DNA from: Megalobrama amblycephala
Taxonomy: Eukaryota > Chordata > Actinopteri > Cypriniformes > Xenocyprididae
Assembly: GCF_018812025.1 (NCBI RefSeq)
Contig: NC_063061.1
Span: 37,060,866-37,124,865, forward strand
DNA length: 64,000 bases
Direction of reading: 5' to 3'
Part shown: positions 12,948-26,039 of the stretch, one piece after another
Numbering within the stretch: position 1 is the stretch's first letter
Layout of the letters: the number at the start of each line of letters is the position of its first letter
Position numbers and translations under genes: made by a program
The notes under the pieces: model-generated
The model's database searches: none
What the model was told of the DNA's origin: nothing
Seen by the model: the letters and a program-made list of their open reading frames with translations, nothing else

Positions 12948-13635
12948 ATGCCCACAAAAGAGAAAAAACCAACAGAAACCAAAGAAAGGGATGACGAAGG
13001 AGAGGAGAAGGAGCCAACGGTGAAAGGAAAGAGCAAGAGGGATGCAAAGACCAGACAGAAGAGCTCCGAGGAGAAGACAGCAAGCACTGAGACACCTACA
13101 GAGAAGGAGAAGAGAAAAAAGAGTGACTCCGTAAAAGAGAAAAAGAAAAAGAAGAGTAAGGAAGATGTCGAGGTGACAGAAAATGACAACGGGACAGACG
13201 AACAGAACAACAATGAGCCTGTCGGCAAAGAAAAACGGACCAAAGGGAAATCCTCAAGCGAGGAACAGGACGTAAAAGAGGTAAGGAAAGAGAAGAAAAA
13301 GAAGAGTAAACCATCCGAAAGCAAAGAAGGACAAGAAGACATGGGGTCCAAGGAGAAAAAGAGCAAAGACGGCAAGAAGAAGAAGAAGTCTGCCGAGGAA
13401 GAGGAGGATGAGGATGCCATGCAGGAGGAGGCAGAGGAAGAGGAGGATAAGAAGAAGAAGAAAAAGGATAAAAAGAAAAAGAAAGGTTCTGACAGCGACG
13501 AGGACAAGAAAGCAAAGAAGGGGAAGAAGTCGAAGGTCAAACAGGTGGATTATGCCGAGATCTACCAGCAGGAGCTGCTGAACTATCACACGGAGGAATC
13601 GGATGATCAAGAAGACGAATTCAACAAAAAGAAAG
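12948..13635 (+). CDS. loxhd1: loxhd1 coding exon 1: Lys/Glu-rich N-terminal extension
   Basis: The exon encodes 229 codons plus one base. The first ~195 residues are almost entirely K, E, D, S and T (runs such as [13 protein letters not shown] and [16 protein letters not shown]), predicted to be disordered. The tail [14 protein letters not shown] (about residue 200) aligns with the conserved N-terminal motif of LOXHD1 (human DFLALYEAELLNY). As I recall the human protein, only about a dozen residues precede that motif, so the extension looks lineage-specific. The coding strand is nearly pure purine, so opposite-strand open frames rich in Ser/Phe/Leu are shadows. The start is chosen because an in-frame TAA lies two codons upstream. 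Confidence 0.85.
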
Positions 13636-16600
13636 GTAGATTCTGGAAGAGGATTTCCCTCCTGTTCTTCTTTTTATTCTCAAGTCTGTCTTTTGATCGA
13701 GACAAAAGATAAAGGGAGACTCCCAAAGCAGTTTGGCAAAATTTAATGCATTCATTCATCATTTAAAGTTTGCTCCAAAATGAAAGTTCAGTCATCATTT
13801 ACTCACCCTCACGTTCTTCCAAACATGCTATTATGGGTTTGAAAGAAATTTCAGAGCTTTAGTGATGGAGAAGATTATCAATGAACAACTTTTGGCCTGT
13901 TTCTCACACAAAGCTATTATGACTTCAGAACACTTTGAATACTGTGCACAATTCATGGACTACTTCATTTCTGTTTTTGTTGTGCTTGACAGCTAATACT
14001 GACAGACAATATCTCTTTTTGTGTTCAGTATGCAGGTTTGGAACAACATGAGGGCGAATAAGTGATATAATTGTCATTTGTTGATGAACTATCCTTCCTT
14101 CAAACTGTCTGTCTTTTCTGAGGATAAGCTGTCTTTCTCTCTCGCTGCGTCTGTCTGTCTCTTTCTCTGCTTTCACTCTCAGTCAGGCACCCCCGTCCTC
14201 GGTTTCTCACAGGTTGGATTTCTTTTAACCCTGGAACATCTCTTAATTGAATACTTGAACGCTGGAGGTTGAACAAAGACAACAGAAATAGATGAGGGAG
14301 GAATGGAGACAGAAGTCTTCAGTAGATTTTTCGAGCAAAGAATCCACCTCTTGTGAACGATTTTTTTGGAGTTGCAATATGGAGATTAAAACCTTCTTGA
14401 TCTTAGGCCTGCAATAACTGGAACTTTCCTTTTTAAGAGTGTCAGTATCTGATTTGCAGTAAAATTCTGATCATTCCACTAACGTCCAGTCAGAGAACCT
14501 TCCGGATTTCATATTGGCAGACAGCTCTAGAGGTCTCTGTTTGGCACAGCAGAAGTGTGTCTGGATTGGCTGATTATTACAGTGTCCTGGCAGCAGGGTA
14601 TCATGAGAGAACGGCGACGGGCACCGTGCCAGCAGTGGATTTGAATCAGACGGGCACCTCTCTATGGCCTGAAACATTACACTCTAATCGGCCTTTTCAT
14701 GGAACCATCAAAACCTCATTCAGCACGATGGACATCAAGCTGTCAGGTTCAGTCAGGTGTAGCACGTTCGATTGAGGTTACCACTTAGCACAGATCCAGG
14801 GGTACCTTACCTTATATCGCAACTCAAAGAGATAGTTCACCCAAAAATGAAAATAGGTAACCAAACAGTTGATGGACGTCAGTGGGGTCCATCACTGTTC
14901 AGTTACCGAAATTCTTCAAAATATCTTCTTTTGTGTTCAGCAGAGGAAAGAAATTCATACAGGTTTGGAAGAACTTGAGGGTGAGTAAATGATAAAAGAA
15001 TTTAAATGTTTGGGTGAACTGTCACTTTAACAACACTTCAAACAACGTTTACTCTACATTCACACAGGGCGTCGGCGTTAACGCTTCTTTGAATGGGTGA
15101 CGTCATGCATTGCCAAAAATTCTGGGTTCCGTTGCGTCGCTTCACTCGCGTTGCTCACGGCAGAAGATGTTGAAGAAGTTGAAGATTTCTCAACTTTTCA
15201 AGTGCCAACGCAGGCATCAGCCAATCAGATCACAGATGCTAGCCAATTGCATTCATGCAACACCAGAAAGTAATGTGATTGGCTGTTGTACTATGATGGT
15301 CGCGTCAGCTGCGCATACGCATTAGGCTGATCCAGCCTGAAATTTTTTATTTTTTTTGTCATGATTCGAGAGTTTAGACACAAAATTTATGAGACAGTTG
15401 TTGTCAGGGACTTAGTCCCTTTAAGACAAGTCATTTCACTCGGCGGCCATCTTTGAAACTCCTCTCGGGCATTCAAGTACAGCTCCTATCTATTTGAATG
15501 GGGAAACATCAAATTCTCCAAAGATGTTTGCCAAGCTTTCAATTAAATTTCATATATGAAATCACCAATGAAATCTGACAACAACTGTCTCATAAATTTT
15601 GTTTCTAAATGCTCAAATCATGACAAAAAAAACTGTATTTTTCAAGCTGTCCTAAATGCGCGTCTTTTGTGCGCAGGAACACACCAAGCTGACGCCGATG
15701 AACTAGTGGCGATGAAAGCAGACTGTGGGGTTGGTTCACGTCGGCAGCGTCTGGATCCAAAGTTGCCCTGACACACCAAACTGACTCTTGCCGATGGCCA
15801 AGTAGCACGTCCGTTCTGCGCCTGCGTAAGATGAAATGCCTTTCCGTACCAGCAGGTGGCAGTAGCTGAAAAGCCAATCAGAATGATCAGATGGCCCGAT
15901 GAACCGACGAGCTCCAATGCTGATTTAAAGGCAGGAACACACCAAGCCGACAGTCGGTCGTCGGGCAGTTTTTCTTCGCCGGCCGACTAAGTTTTCTCAG
16001 TGTGTTCCGCACCGTCGGCTGAAGTTGGTCCTCGTTGGCTTTTTTTTCGGCCGATTCGACATGTTGAATCAGTGTCGGAGCTCGTTGGTCCGTCGGGCCA
16101 TCTGATCATTCTGGGGTGAGTTTCCCGAAAGCATCGTTGGTGAACTATGGTCGTAAGTCCCATTGAACTCTATTGGTAACGACGGAACTTGCGACCATAG
16201 TTCGCTTTGGGAAACGCACCCCAGATTGGCTGTTCAGCAACTGCCACCTGCTGGTACGGAAAGGCATTTCATCTTACGCAAGCGCAGAACTGATGTGCAA
16301 CTTGTCCGTCGGCTGTCGAGCGTTGGTTTGGTGTATTGGGCCGACTTTGGACCCAGACGCTGCCGACGTGAGCCAACCCCGCAGTCTGCTTTCATCGCCA
16401 CTAGTTCGTCGGCGTCGGCTTGGTGTGCTCCTGCCTCAACATGTCAAATCGGCCAGAAAAAAGCAGACGAGGACCAACTTCAGCCGACGGTGTGGAACAC
16501 ACTGAGAAAAAAAACTGCAGAACAAAAACTGCCCGACGACCCACCGTCGGCTTGGTGTGTTCCTGCCTTAACTGTTTCTGTAGAAACTGGAGCCGCTTCA

Positions 16601-19600
16601 GTGACGCGATGACTTTACTTAATAATCAGAACCTGATTGGATCTTATTTAGAAGGCGGGGCTTATTCCGCCATATTGCGCATTGCACTTTTCCCCATTCA
16701 TAATAATACGAGTGACGCGTTTCCTTTGCTTCAATATAATATCGCGACTCTAGTGAGCACTTGAGGTAGGCCTATATAGCAACAGCTCGAACACTTTCCG
16801 TTAGGATCAGTATGGGATGTATACTGGTAAACTAAAACATAAGTAATGTCATTATTTATCACTTAAATAAACATTTAATGGTTTATTTAAAATGTCAATG
16901 AGATAGTTGACAGCTAACTGTGCAAGGGGAGGCAAAAAGGGCATGGTCGCACGAGAGACGTAACCGACTGCGGTCCAAAAATTACTGACAGAAAAATTTG
17001 ACCACACGAAACAGTCATAATAAATGATTAAAATGTCATTATTACATTATATGAACGAACATATTGTAAATTATACAGATTTCATGAACGGTAAGTATGC
17101 AAACAATTGTTTTATTGTTTATTTGTGTATATAATGTTTATTTAGAGTCAAACAGAAATTAAAGTAACGTGTTTTTCAGTGAGTTATTTGTTGATTTAGC
17201 TTCCCTTATGAATGATTAGCGAGTTAATTCAATGTAAATTGATTCAAACCCTTTCAGTTTGTGAATATTGACTGATTAATTAAAAGAAAAAGTGGCCAGT
17301 TGCATAGGCTACTTATCCTCTATGTTAAGTCTATCTTAAGAACTAGTCTGACCAACTAGTTTGTTAAGGGGTAATTAGTCTTTTCAGATTCAAATTGGGT
17401 CAGTCTAGTTTTTTCAGTCTAGTAACTGACATAAAAAAGTTATAACCAGCCAGGAAAAAATGTCCTTGTCACATTGAATGCTCTTTTGTGTCTTTCCTGA
17501 AATTAGGGCTCATTGATATTGCCATATGCCAAGATAAATGGGTTTGACTGAATGTAATAAAATTATTAATTGAAAACCCACATTGATTAGTAACTCTCCC
17601 ATGGTGTCCAATTAATCCTAGTTCAGGGGGCCAGTATACATTGAGTTTGTGAACATTTTGATTAGGAAAAGCATGTTCCATATGTTTGAACGTTAAACTG
17701 ATCCTCAGGATAAAACATGCATTTGGTTGTCACGGGGTCTTGCAGTGGTTCAGAGAAAGGTAGAGGTCACATGGTGAGCATCAGGGCCATGTCGTACTCT
17801 CACTCAATTAACATGGCTAAGTTACAGAGATATTGCTTACAGCAATTCAGCTTATACAAACATGGGTGAGCTTAGAATTACACGGGATATACCTGAGCAC
17901 TCTGCATTTGAGACTACAACCCTTCTAATGTTATGCAAATGAATACAAGATGCTTTCTTTGGTGGAGGTCAGGTATAATTGATATATAACCGAACGTTCT
18001 GCTTTTCTCCTTAGTGTACGAGGTGGTGACCATCACAGGTGATGTTAAAGGTGCTGGGACTGATGCTAATGTGTTCGTCACCTTGTATGGAGAGTTTGGA
18101 GTGACTCCCAAAGTTCACCTGGCCAGCAAGTAAGTTATGCTTCTTGAGAGTTTCCAAAGTCAAGTAATTTTTTCTTATAGGGAAAGTACAAATGCACATT
18201 GACGAGCTTGGTTACCGAAAGTGATCATTCCTCATTATCATTTATGATTGGCAGTTAATAAAACTGGTTTGATGCATATCAAGATACTAACTACTTGTTA
18301 TTGTTTTGAGTCCTTAAATCTTTCAAGTGTCAGCTGAATTGGCTGGTATTTTTGAGGAAGTCTGTGGTGCAAAATAAGTAGGAATTTCTGTTGATTTTGA
18401 CAGGACAGTGCATATCTGCCATGTTAATTATTTAATTCTGTATTTTTCTTCAATCTACAGCACAGAAAAGAGGTATAACAGTAACAAGGCCACCTCATCT
18501 GCTCGTGTGTGGCCATGCATTTCTTTTTTGCACACAATGCTGTACAAGAGAACATCCTGCATGCTTTGACCATCTCATTCACACCTACACATCTTTAGGA
18601 AACAGATATTGTTTTCTTAGTAGGGCTGTATGATTATAATATTCATGAAATGAATTATTCATGACATGAATTTTAATCACGCTTGGCTCATGCATTACCC
18701 ACGATCACATGGTGCAAAGCACAGGATTTGCTCTCCTCTATACAGCATCACCATGGACATTCATCTGAAGGTGAAGAGATTCATGTGACTTTCTCATTGA
18801 ATCAATGAGAGGGGACAGTCATATGGCATCACTTTCTTTTGTGGTCTTTCAGGAAAACATGAGAAGTTTACACATATTCAACACAAAAGGTAGGCTACTC
18901 ATAAAAATCTCCATACACACATAATATCCCATGTGTGCGTGTTGATATTATATGAGTATAACGAAAGACCCTCAAAACTCTCCCTACAGTAATCAGTCAC
19001 CCTGATCAGTGCTGATCGATGATCGGTAAATGATTTAGAAACTAATTACTAATGGGAGAGTTTTTACCTGCTCAGATGAATGTCCAAACGGTTAATGTTG
19101 CATAATGACTCATAAAATGTAGAAAGGAGAAAAAAGGACAGATGCAGCTTCAGAAAAGTTTAGAAGAAGATTGCACAAAGATGAAGAACAATTCATAAAC
19201 TGGTCACCTATATATGAAAACTTGTTTCCGCCATGAAATTAAAAATATAAAAGGTAATTGTGACTTTTTATCTGACAATTCTGAGTTTTTTTCTTGCAAT
19301 TGTGAGATATAAAGTAAGAATTGCGAGTTATAAAGTCAGAATTGTTTGATATAAAGTCAGAATTGCGAGATGTAAAGTCAAAATTGCTAGTTATAAAGTC
19401 AGAATTGCGAGTTATAAAGTCAGAATTGCGAGATATAAAGTCAGAATTGCGTGATATAAAGTCAGAATTGTGAGTTATAAAGTCAGAATTGCGAGATATA
19501 AAGTCAGAATTGCGAGATATAAAGTCAGAATTGCGAGATATAAAGTCAAAATTGCGGGATATAAAGTCAGAATTGCGAGATATAAAGTCAGAATTGCGAG

Positions 19601-22600
19601 ATATAAAGTCAGAATTGTGAGATATAAAGTCAGAATTGCGAGTTATAAAGTCAGAATTGCGAGATATAAAGTCAGAATTTCGAGTTATAAAGTCAGAATT
19701 GCGAGATATAAAGTCAGAATTGCGAGATATAAAGTCAGAATTGCGAGTTATAAAGTCAGAATTGCGAGTTATAAAGTCAGAATTGCGAGAGATAAAGTCA
19801 GAATTGCGAGATATAAGTTCAGAATTGCGAGAGATATAAAGTCAGAATTGCGAGTTATAAAGGCAGAATTGCGAGAGATATAAAGTCAGAATTGCGAGAG
19901 ATAAAGTCAGAATTGCGAGAGATAAAGTCAGAATTGCGAGATATAAAGTCAGAATTGCGAGATATATAAAGTCAGAATTGTGAGATATAAAGTCAGAATT
20001 GCGAGAGATAAAGTCAGAATTGCGAGATATATAAAGTCAGAATTGTGAGATATAAAGTCAGAATTGTGAGATATAAAGTCAGAATTGCGAGAGATAAAGT
20101 CAGAATTGTGAGTTATAAAGTCAGAATTGCGAGAGATAAAGTCAGAATTGCGAGAGATAAAGTCAGAATTGCGATATAAAGTCAGAATTGAGAGATATAA
20201 AGTCAGAATTGTGAGATATAAAGTCAGAATTGTGAGATATAAAGTCAGAATTGCGAGTTATAAAGTCGGAATTGTGAGTTATAAAGTCAGAATTGTGAGA
20301 TATAAAGTCAGAATTGTGAGATATAAAGTAAGAATTGCGAGTTATAAAGTCGGAATTGTGTGATATAGTCAGAATTGCGAGTTATAAAGTCAGAATTGCG
20401 AGATATAAAGTCAGAATTGCGAGATATAAAGTCAGAATTGCGAGTTACAAAGTCAGAATTGTGTGATATAGTCAGAATTGCGAGATATAAAGTCAGAATT
20501 GCGTGATATAAAGTCAGAACTGCGAGATATAGTCAGAATTGCGAGATATAAAGTCAGAATTGCGAGATGTAAAGTCAGAATTGCGAGAAATAAAGTCAGA
20601 ATTGCGAGATATAGTCAGAATTGCGAGATATATAGTCAGAATTGCGAGATATAAAGTCAGAATTGCGAGTTATAAAGTCAGAATTGCGAGATATAGTCAG
20701 AATTGCGAGATATAGTCAGAATTGCGATTTATAAAGTCAGAATTGCGAGTTATAAAGTCGGAATTGTGTGATATAAAGTCAGAATTGCGAGATATAAAGT
20801 CAGAATTGCGTGATATAAAGTCAGAATTGCGAGTTATAAAGTCAGAATTGCGAGATATAGTCAAAATTGCGAGTTATATAAAGTCAGAATTGCGAGATAT
20901 AGTCAGAATTGCGATTTATAAAGTCAGAATTGCGAGTTATATAAAGTCAGAATTGTGACTCGCAATTACCTTATTTTTTTTATTTAGTGGCGGAAACAAG
21001 CTTCCATACCTATAGGCTAACTGTTTATTCATCAATCATTTGGAAGTTTAGCTTATTATGTCTCAAAATTTCTGATTTTACAACCTATTTGAGAAACGTT
21101 GTATATTTGGGTAGCTGGGTGCATCTCACGAAACTTGTCAAGAAAATATCTGGGTTAAATTTCACCCCAGTAGCCTATCTAAAGGAAGAAAAAATTTTAT
21201 TTTACTTAAAGAAGAGGAGCCTAGTTTTAAGATTTGTTTGCATTGTGACATTACTAACATGTTTTCGTGGGATTCATCCAGTCACCAAAAGACTAATTTA
21301 TTATGTGGATTTGTTCATAAACACCTTCTCAGAGAGTTTCACCAAAATAAAATAGAAATGTTTTTGGACTATAATTCTGTCCGACAGTCAGCATGCAACA
21401 TTTTGGAATTGAGATGATATTTAACAGAATCTCAGAATCTGTCTAAATGTCATCATTTCCAAAGTTTGCTGGTGCGGTTTGAGCGTGCTGATCTCAGGTG
21501 AGATGTGTGTTGGTTTCACCGCATCGGTAAGTCCGTGTGGACGTGTGTGAGTAATTTGGCAGTGTGAGTGGATGTGTAATTCATACTGGGTGATTTTTAA
21601 TTCATGCATTTTGCATTTTGATTAGAGAGATGTTTTTGCAGAAGCCAGCGCAAGAGACCGTAGAATGACATGTGGGTCAATGACAGTGACAGATGGTTCT
21701 CTCATAAACACACACTCATTCATAGTCAGTTTTAGATGTCGGTGCATTACAAAGTCAGAAGCTTGATTTAGTGTCACAGGAAATCGTTTAGTTTTGAGTC
21801 TATTCACAGGTTTATTTCTCTATTTCAGGAGCAGAACAGCCTTCGAAAAGAACAAGACTGACGTTTTTAGGATCAAAACTCACAATGTTGGGCCAATAAA
21901 GAAAATTAGGTACATGCATATGTCCGCATACATCCAAGAGTAACTACCTTAAAGGCAAGTCTTAAAAGTTACAGCTTGTCATGTACTTCCTGTAATGCAG
22001 AATCGAGCATGATAACACAGGCATGAGTGCCAGTTGGTTCCTGGACCGAGTCATTGTGACTGACATGAATAGGCCACACCTCCGCTTCTTTTACGCCTGC
22101 AACAATTGGCTGAGCAGAGAAGAGGGGGACGGACTTACTGTCCGATATCTGTTGGGCAGCCTAAACCCCATGGACATTCCAAAACGTATGTTGTGACCTT
22201 TTATTTACAATACATACTTGCACAATAGAGAGTAAATAAATGAATCACATTACTGGAAAAACCTAAACCTAAAAATGTGTCAGTAAATCTAGTCAAACTT
22301 AAATTTAGATACATTTCTTACCATTATAAAACATTCTTTTAGGCTAAATCATTAGAATTTTATTTTATTTTATTTTTTATGATTTTGTATTATTTTTTTT
22401 TATTTTATTTTACCTTATTCATTTAATTTTCTTATTTTTGAACCACCTGAAAAATGTGCCGGTAAATCTAGTCAAACATTAAATTAGACAAATTTCTTAC
22501 GATTAGAAAAACATGCTTTTAGGTTAAACCTAAAACCTGTATTTGGTTTTGTTTTGTTTTGTTTCTGAACCACCTGAAATTTTATTTTATTTTATTTTAT

Positions 22601-25600
22601 TTTATTTTATTTTATTTTATTTTATTTTATTTTATTTTATTTATGAACCACCTGAAAAATGTGCCAATAAATCTAGTATAACTTTAAATTAGACACAGTT
22701 CCTACAATTATAAAACATGATTATTTTATTTTATTTTATTTTGTATTAATTTATTTTATTTTATTTTATTTTATTTTATTTTACCTCATTCATTTCATTT
22801 TATTATTTTTGAACCACCTGAAAAATGTGCCGATAAATCTAGTCAGACATTAAATTAGACAAATTTCTTACAATAAGAAAAACATGCTTTTAGGTTAAAC
22901 CATTTTGTTTTGTTTTGTTTTTTGTTTTGTTTTGTTTTGTTTCTGAACCACCTGAAATGTTATTTTATTTTATTTTATTTTATTTTATTTTATTTTATTT
23001 TATTTTATTTTATTTTATTTTATTTTATTTTATTTTATTTTATTTTATTTTATTTTATTTATGAACCACCTGAAAAATGTGCCAATAAATCTAGTATAAC
23101 TTTAAATTAGACACAGTTCCTACAATTATAAAACATGATTATTTTATTTTATTTTATTTTGTATTAATTTATTTTATTTTATTTTATTTTATTTTATTTT
23201 ACCTTATTCATTTCATTTTATTATTTTTGAACCACCTGAAAAATGTGCCGATAAATCTAGTCAGACATTAAATTAAACAAATTTCTTACAATAAGAAAAA
23301 CATGCTTTTAGGTTAAACCATTTTGTTTTGTTTTGTTTTGTTTTGTTTCTGAACCACCTGAAATTTTATTTTATTTTATTTTATTTTATTTTATTTTATT
23401 TTATTTTATTTTATTTTATTTTATTTTATTTTATTTTATTTTATTTTATTTTATTTTATTTTATTTTATTTTATTTTATTTTATTTTATTTTATTTTATT
23501 TTATTTTATTTTATTTTATTTTATTTTATTTTATGAACCACCTGAAAAATGTGCCAATAAATCTAGTATAATTTTAAACTAGACACAGTTCCTACAATTA
23601 TAAAACATGATTATTTTATTTTATTTTATTTTATTTTATTTATTTTATTTTATTTTATTTTATTTTATTTTATTTTATTTTATTGCTGGAACACCTGAAA
23701 AATGTGCCAGAAATGTGTCTAGAACAATTAATTATTTATTTTTATTTTTTATTTATTTTTTATTAGATACATTTCTTACAATTATTAAACATGCATTTAG
23801 GTTAAACCATTAGATCACCCAAAAGTGAAAATTCTGTTATGTACTCACATTCATGTTGTTCCAAAACCAACCATAAAAACACTACTAATAAATACTACAT
23901 AACCTACAGATATACTTCATGCAGCATTTATATCTTGTTCCATATAAACCATAGATAACATCACATAGGTCATGTGATCATGATCATAGATGATGCATGC
24001 ACACAAACATCTCCAGCCCAAACCAGACTCAGGTTGCATACAAAGGATTAGGAGAAATTTAGTAGTAGAGTAGAGTTTCAGGTGGGGATCACAATTTCAC
24101 CAGTCCAACATTCCCATATACCGCTGACAATATAACATTACATCTCACAGAGAGAGAGAGAAAGACTAGATGTAACAGCTGTTTCTAAGAAAGACCTCAT
24201 ACCATGGTGTAATCATAGTTAATGGCCGAAAAACATGGTACATAAAATGATGATAACAGGTTTTTACCTTGTATGTGTTAATGTATGTGTTTGTTCATGT
24301 ATTGCAGAGAACAAGTACATAGCCAGTGTCTTCACAATGGATGCTAAAGGCAGTGGCACTGATGCTGATGTCTATCTAAATATTTTTGGAGAGTTTGGGG
24401 ATACAGGTCAGTACTAAAACCAGTCCATGTTCCTGTGTGTGTTAGTGTTTTATGTGGCACAGTCTTGGTGTGATGTTTGCAGGAGAACGGAAGCTGGCCA
24501 GTGATGGAAAGGACAATTTTGAGCGCGGTAATGAAGACAAATTCACCATCGAAGCACCAAATCTTGGCAGACTCAGAAAAATCACCATCGGACACAACAA
24601 CAGGGGGTCTTCTGCTGGTTGGGCGTGTCATAAAGTACACAAACGCACTTTTCAAATATAAAGAACATCTTGTGTTTCTCTCCTCTGTGTTTAATATGGT
24701 CTGTTTATGTGTTATGGTGATTTGTTTTAGGTTGTAATAGACGACATGGGGAATAAAGAGGTTTATGAGTTTCTTGTTGACGCCTGGTTTGACATCTCAG
24801 AAGGGGATGGCAAAATACAAAGAGATGTGCTCGTTGGGGCCACACAACCAATGGGTAAGAGCTGTGTGTGTGTGTGTTAGAGTAAGTGCATCTGATTAAA
24901 ATGCCTCATGCTGTCAAATGATTAAAGGTCCCGTTCTTCGTGATCCCATGTTTCAAACTTTAGTTAGTGTGTAATGTTGTTGTTAGAGTATAAATAAAAT
25001 CTGTAAAATGTTAAAGCTCAAAGTTCAATGCCAAGCGAGATATTTTATTTAACAGAAGTCGCCTACATCGAACGGCCAGTTTGGACTACATCCCTCTACT
25101 TCCTTCTTTAATGACGTCACTAAAACAGTTTTTTGACTAACCTCCGCCCACAGGAATACACAAGAGTTGCGTTTGTAGAGTGTGTTTGTCGCCATGTCGT
25201 CGAAACGCTGTTATTTTCATTTTGCTAAGAAATGTTCTTCAGTGCGGTTTTGCTCATGTTGATTATTTAGATGCCTTAGAAATGATTCATCAGAACTTTT
25301 GAATTTGTTTGTTGTGTATGTGCGTGTAGCGATTGTGTATAACGTACAGGTGATGACGGGTGATGTTCGTGGAGCGGGCACTGATTCTAAAATCCACCTC
25401 GTGATGTACGGTCATAAGGGAATTAAGAACAGTGGCAAGTTGTTCCTGGAGGGCGGCACGTTTGAGCGCGCCCAGATCGACATCTTTAACGTTGAGCTGC
25501 TGGAACTGCTCAGCCCGCTCAGTAGAGTGACGATCGGACAGGACAACGCTGGGATCGGCTGCGGCTGGCATTGTGAAAAGGTGCGTGTTGGGGCTATAAG

Positions 25601-25951
25601 GTGTATTGAAGCTTTCATTACTTATTCATACATACGACGTGCGGTCTCTCTCTTTCTCTCACAGGTGACTGTATACTGCCCATTCACAGGCTTAGAGCAG
25701 GTATTTCCCTGCGGAAGGTGGTTGGATGAAGATGAGGGCGATGGACTGGTGGAGCGAGAACTATACGAGATGGTCTCACTCAGACAGAAAAAGCAAAAGA
25801 GTGAGCAAATTATCAAAATATTGCTCTGTCGAAACAGTTAGGGGAAAATTTACATATATATTTAATCAAACATGATGTATTTCGGTGTAAAGAGCTGCAT
25901 CTTATTTACTAACCATATGCAATTCAGTGTAACCAGGCACTTAATGTGCTG

Positions 25952-26039
<88 letters not shown>

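Larger units (their letters stand above)
13636..18014 (+). other. loxhd1: loxhd1 intron 1 (repeat-rich)
   Basis: The intron begins GTAGAT and ends CTCCTTAG. It carries MITE pieces at about 13775-14065 and 14827-15026, a repeat at 15060-15330 (starting near CACACAGGGCGTCGGCG), an inverted repeat at 15354-15632 and a GC-richer palindromic complex at 15661-16567. From 16600 to 18014 nothing was recognised. Confidence 0.8.

Noticed and set aside
12667..13023. Plus-strand frame overlapping the loxhd1 start in another frame
   Set aside because: GC-rich leader and exon 1 in the wrong frame; no similarity recognised. The true frame is fixed by the LOXHD1 motif ELLNY and the in-phase join to PLAT 1.
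12764..13540. Long minus-strand open frame rich in Ser, Phe and Leu
   Set aside because: It is the complement of the purine-rich loxhd1 exon 1; absence of stops follows from the A/G-only coding strand.
16163..16764. Overlapping frames of 110-149 codons with Cys/Arg-rich sequence
   Set aside because: They lie within the palindromic MITE complex, and mirror-image frames occur on the other arm (15605-15917).
23328..23582. Hydrophobic FILFY-repeat frame resembling a membrane protein
   Set aside because: Product of the (TTTTA)n run; no start context, splice signals or unique sequence.
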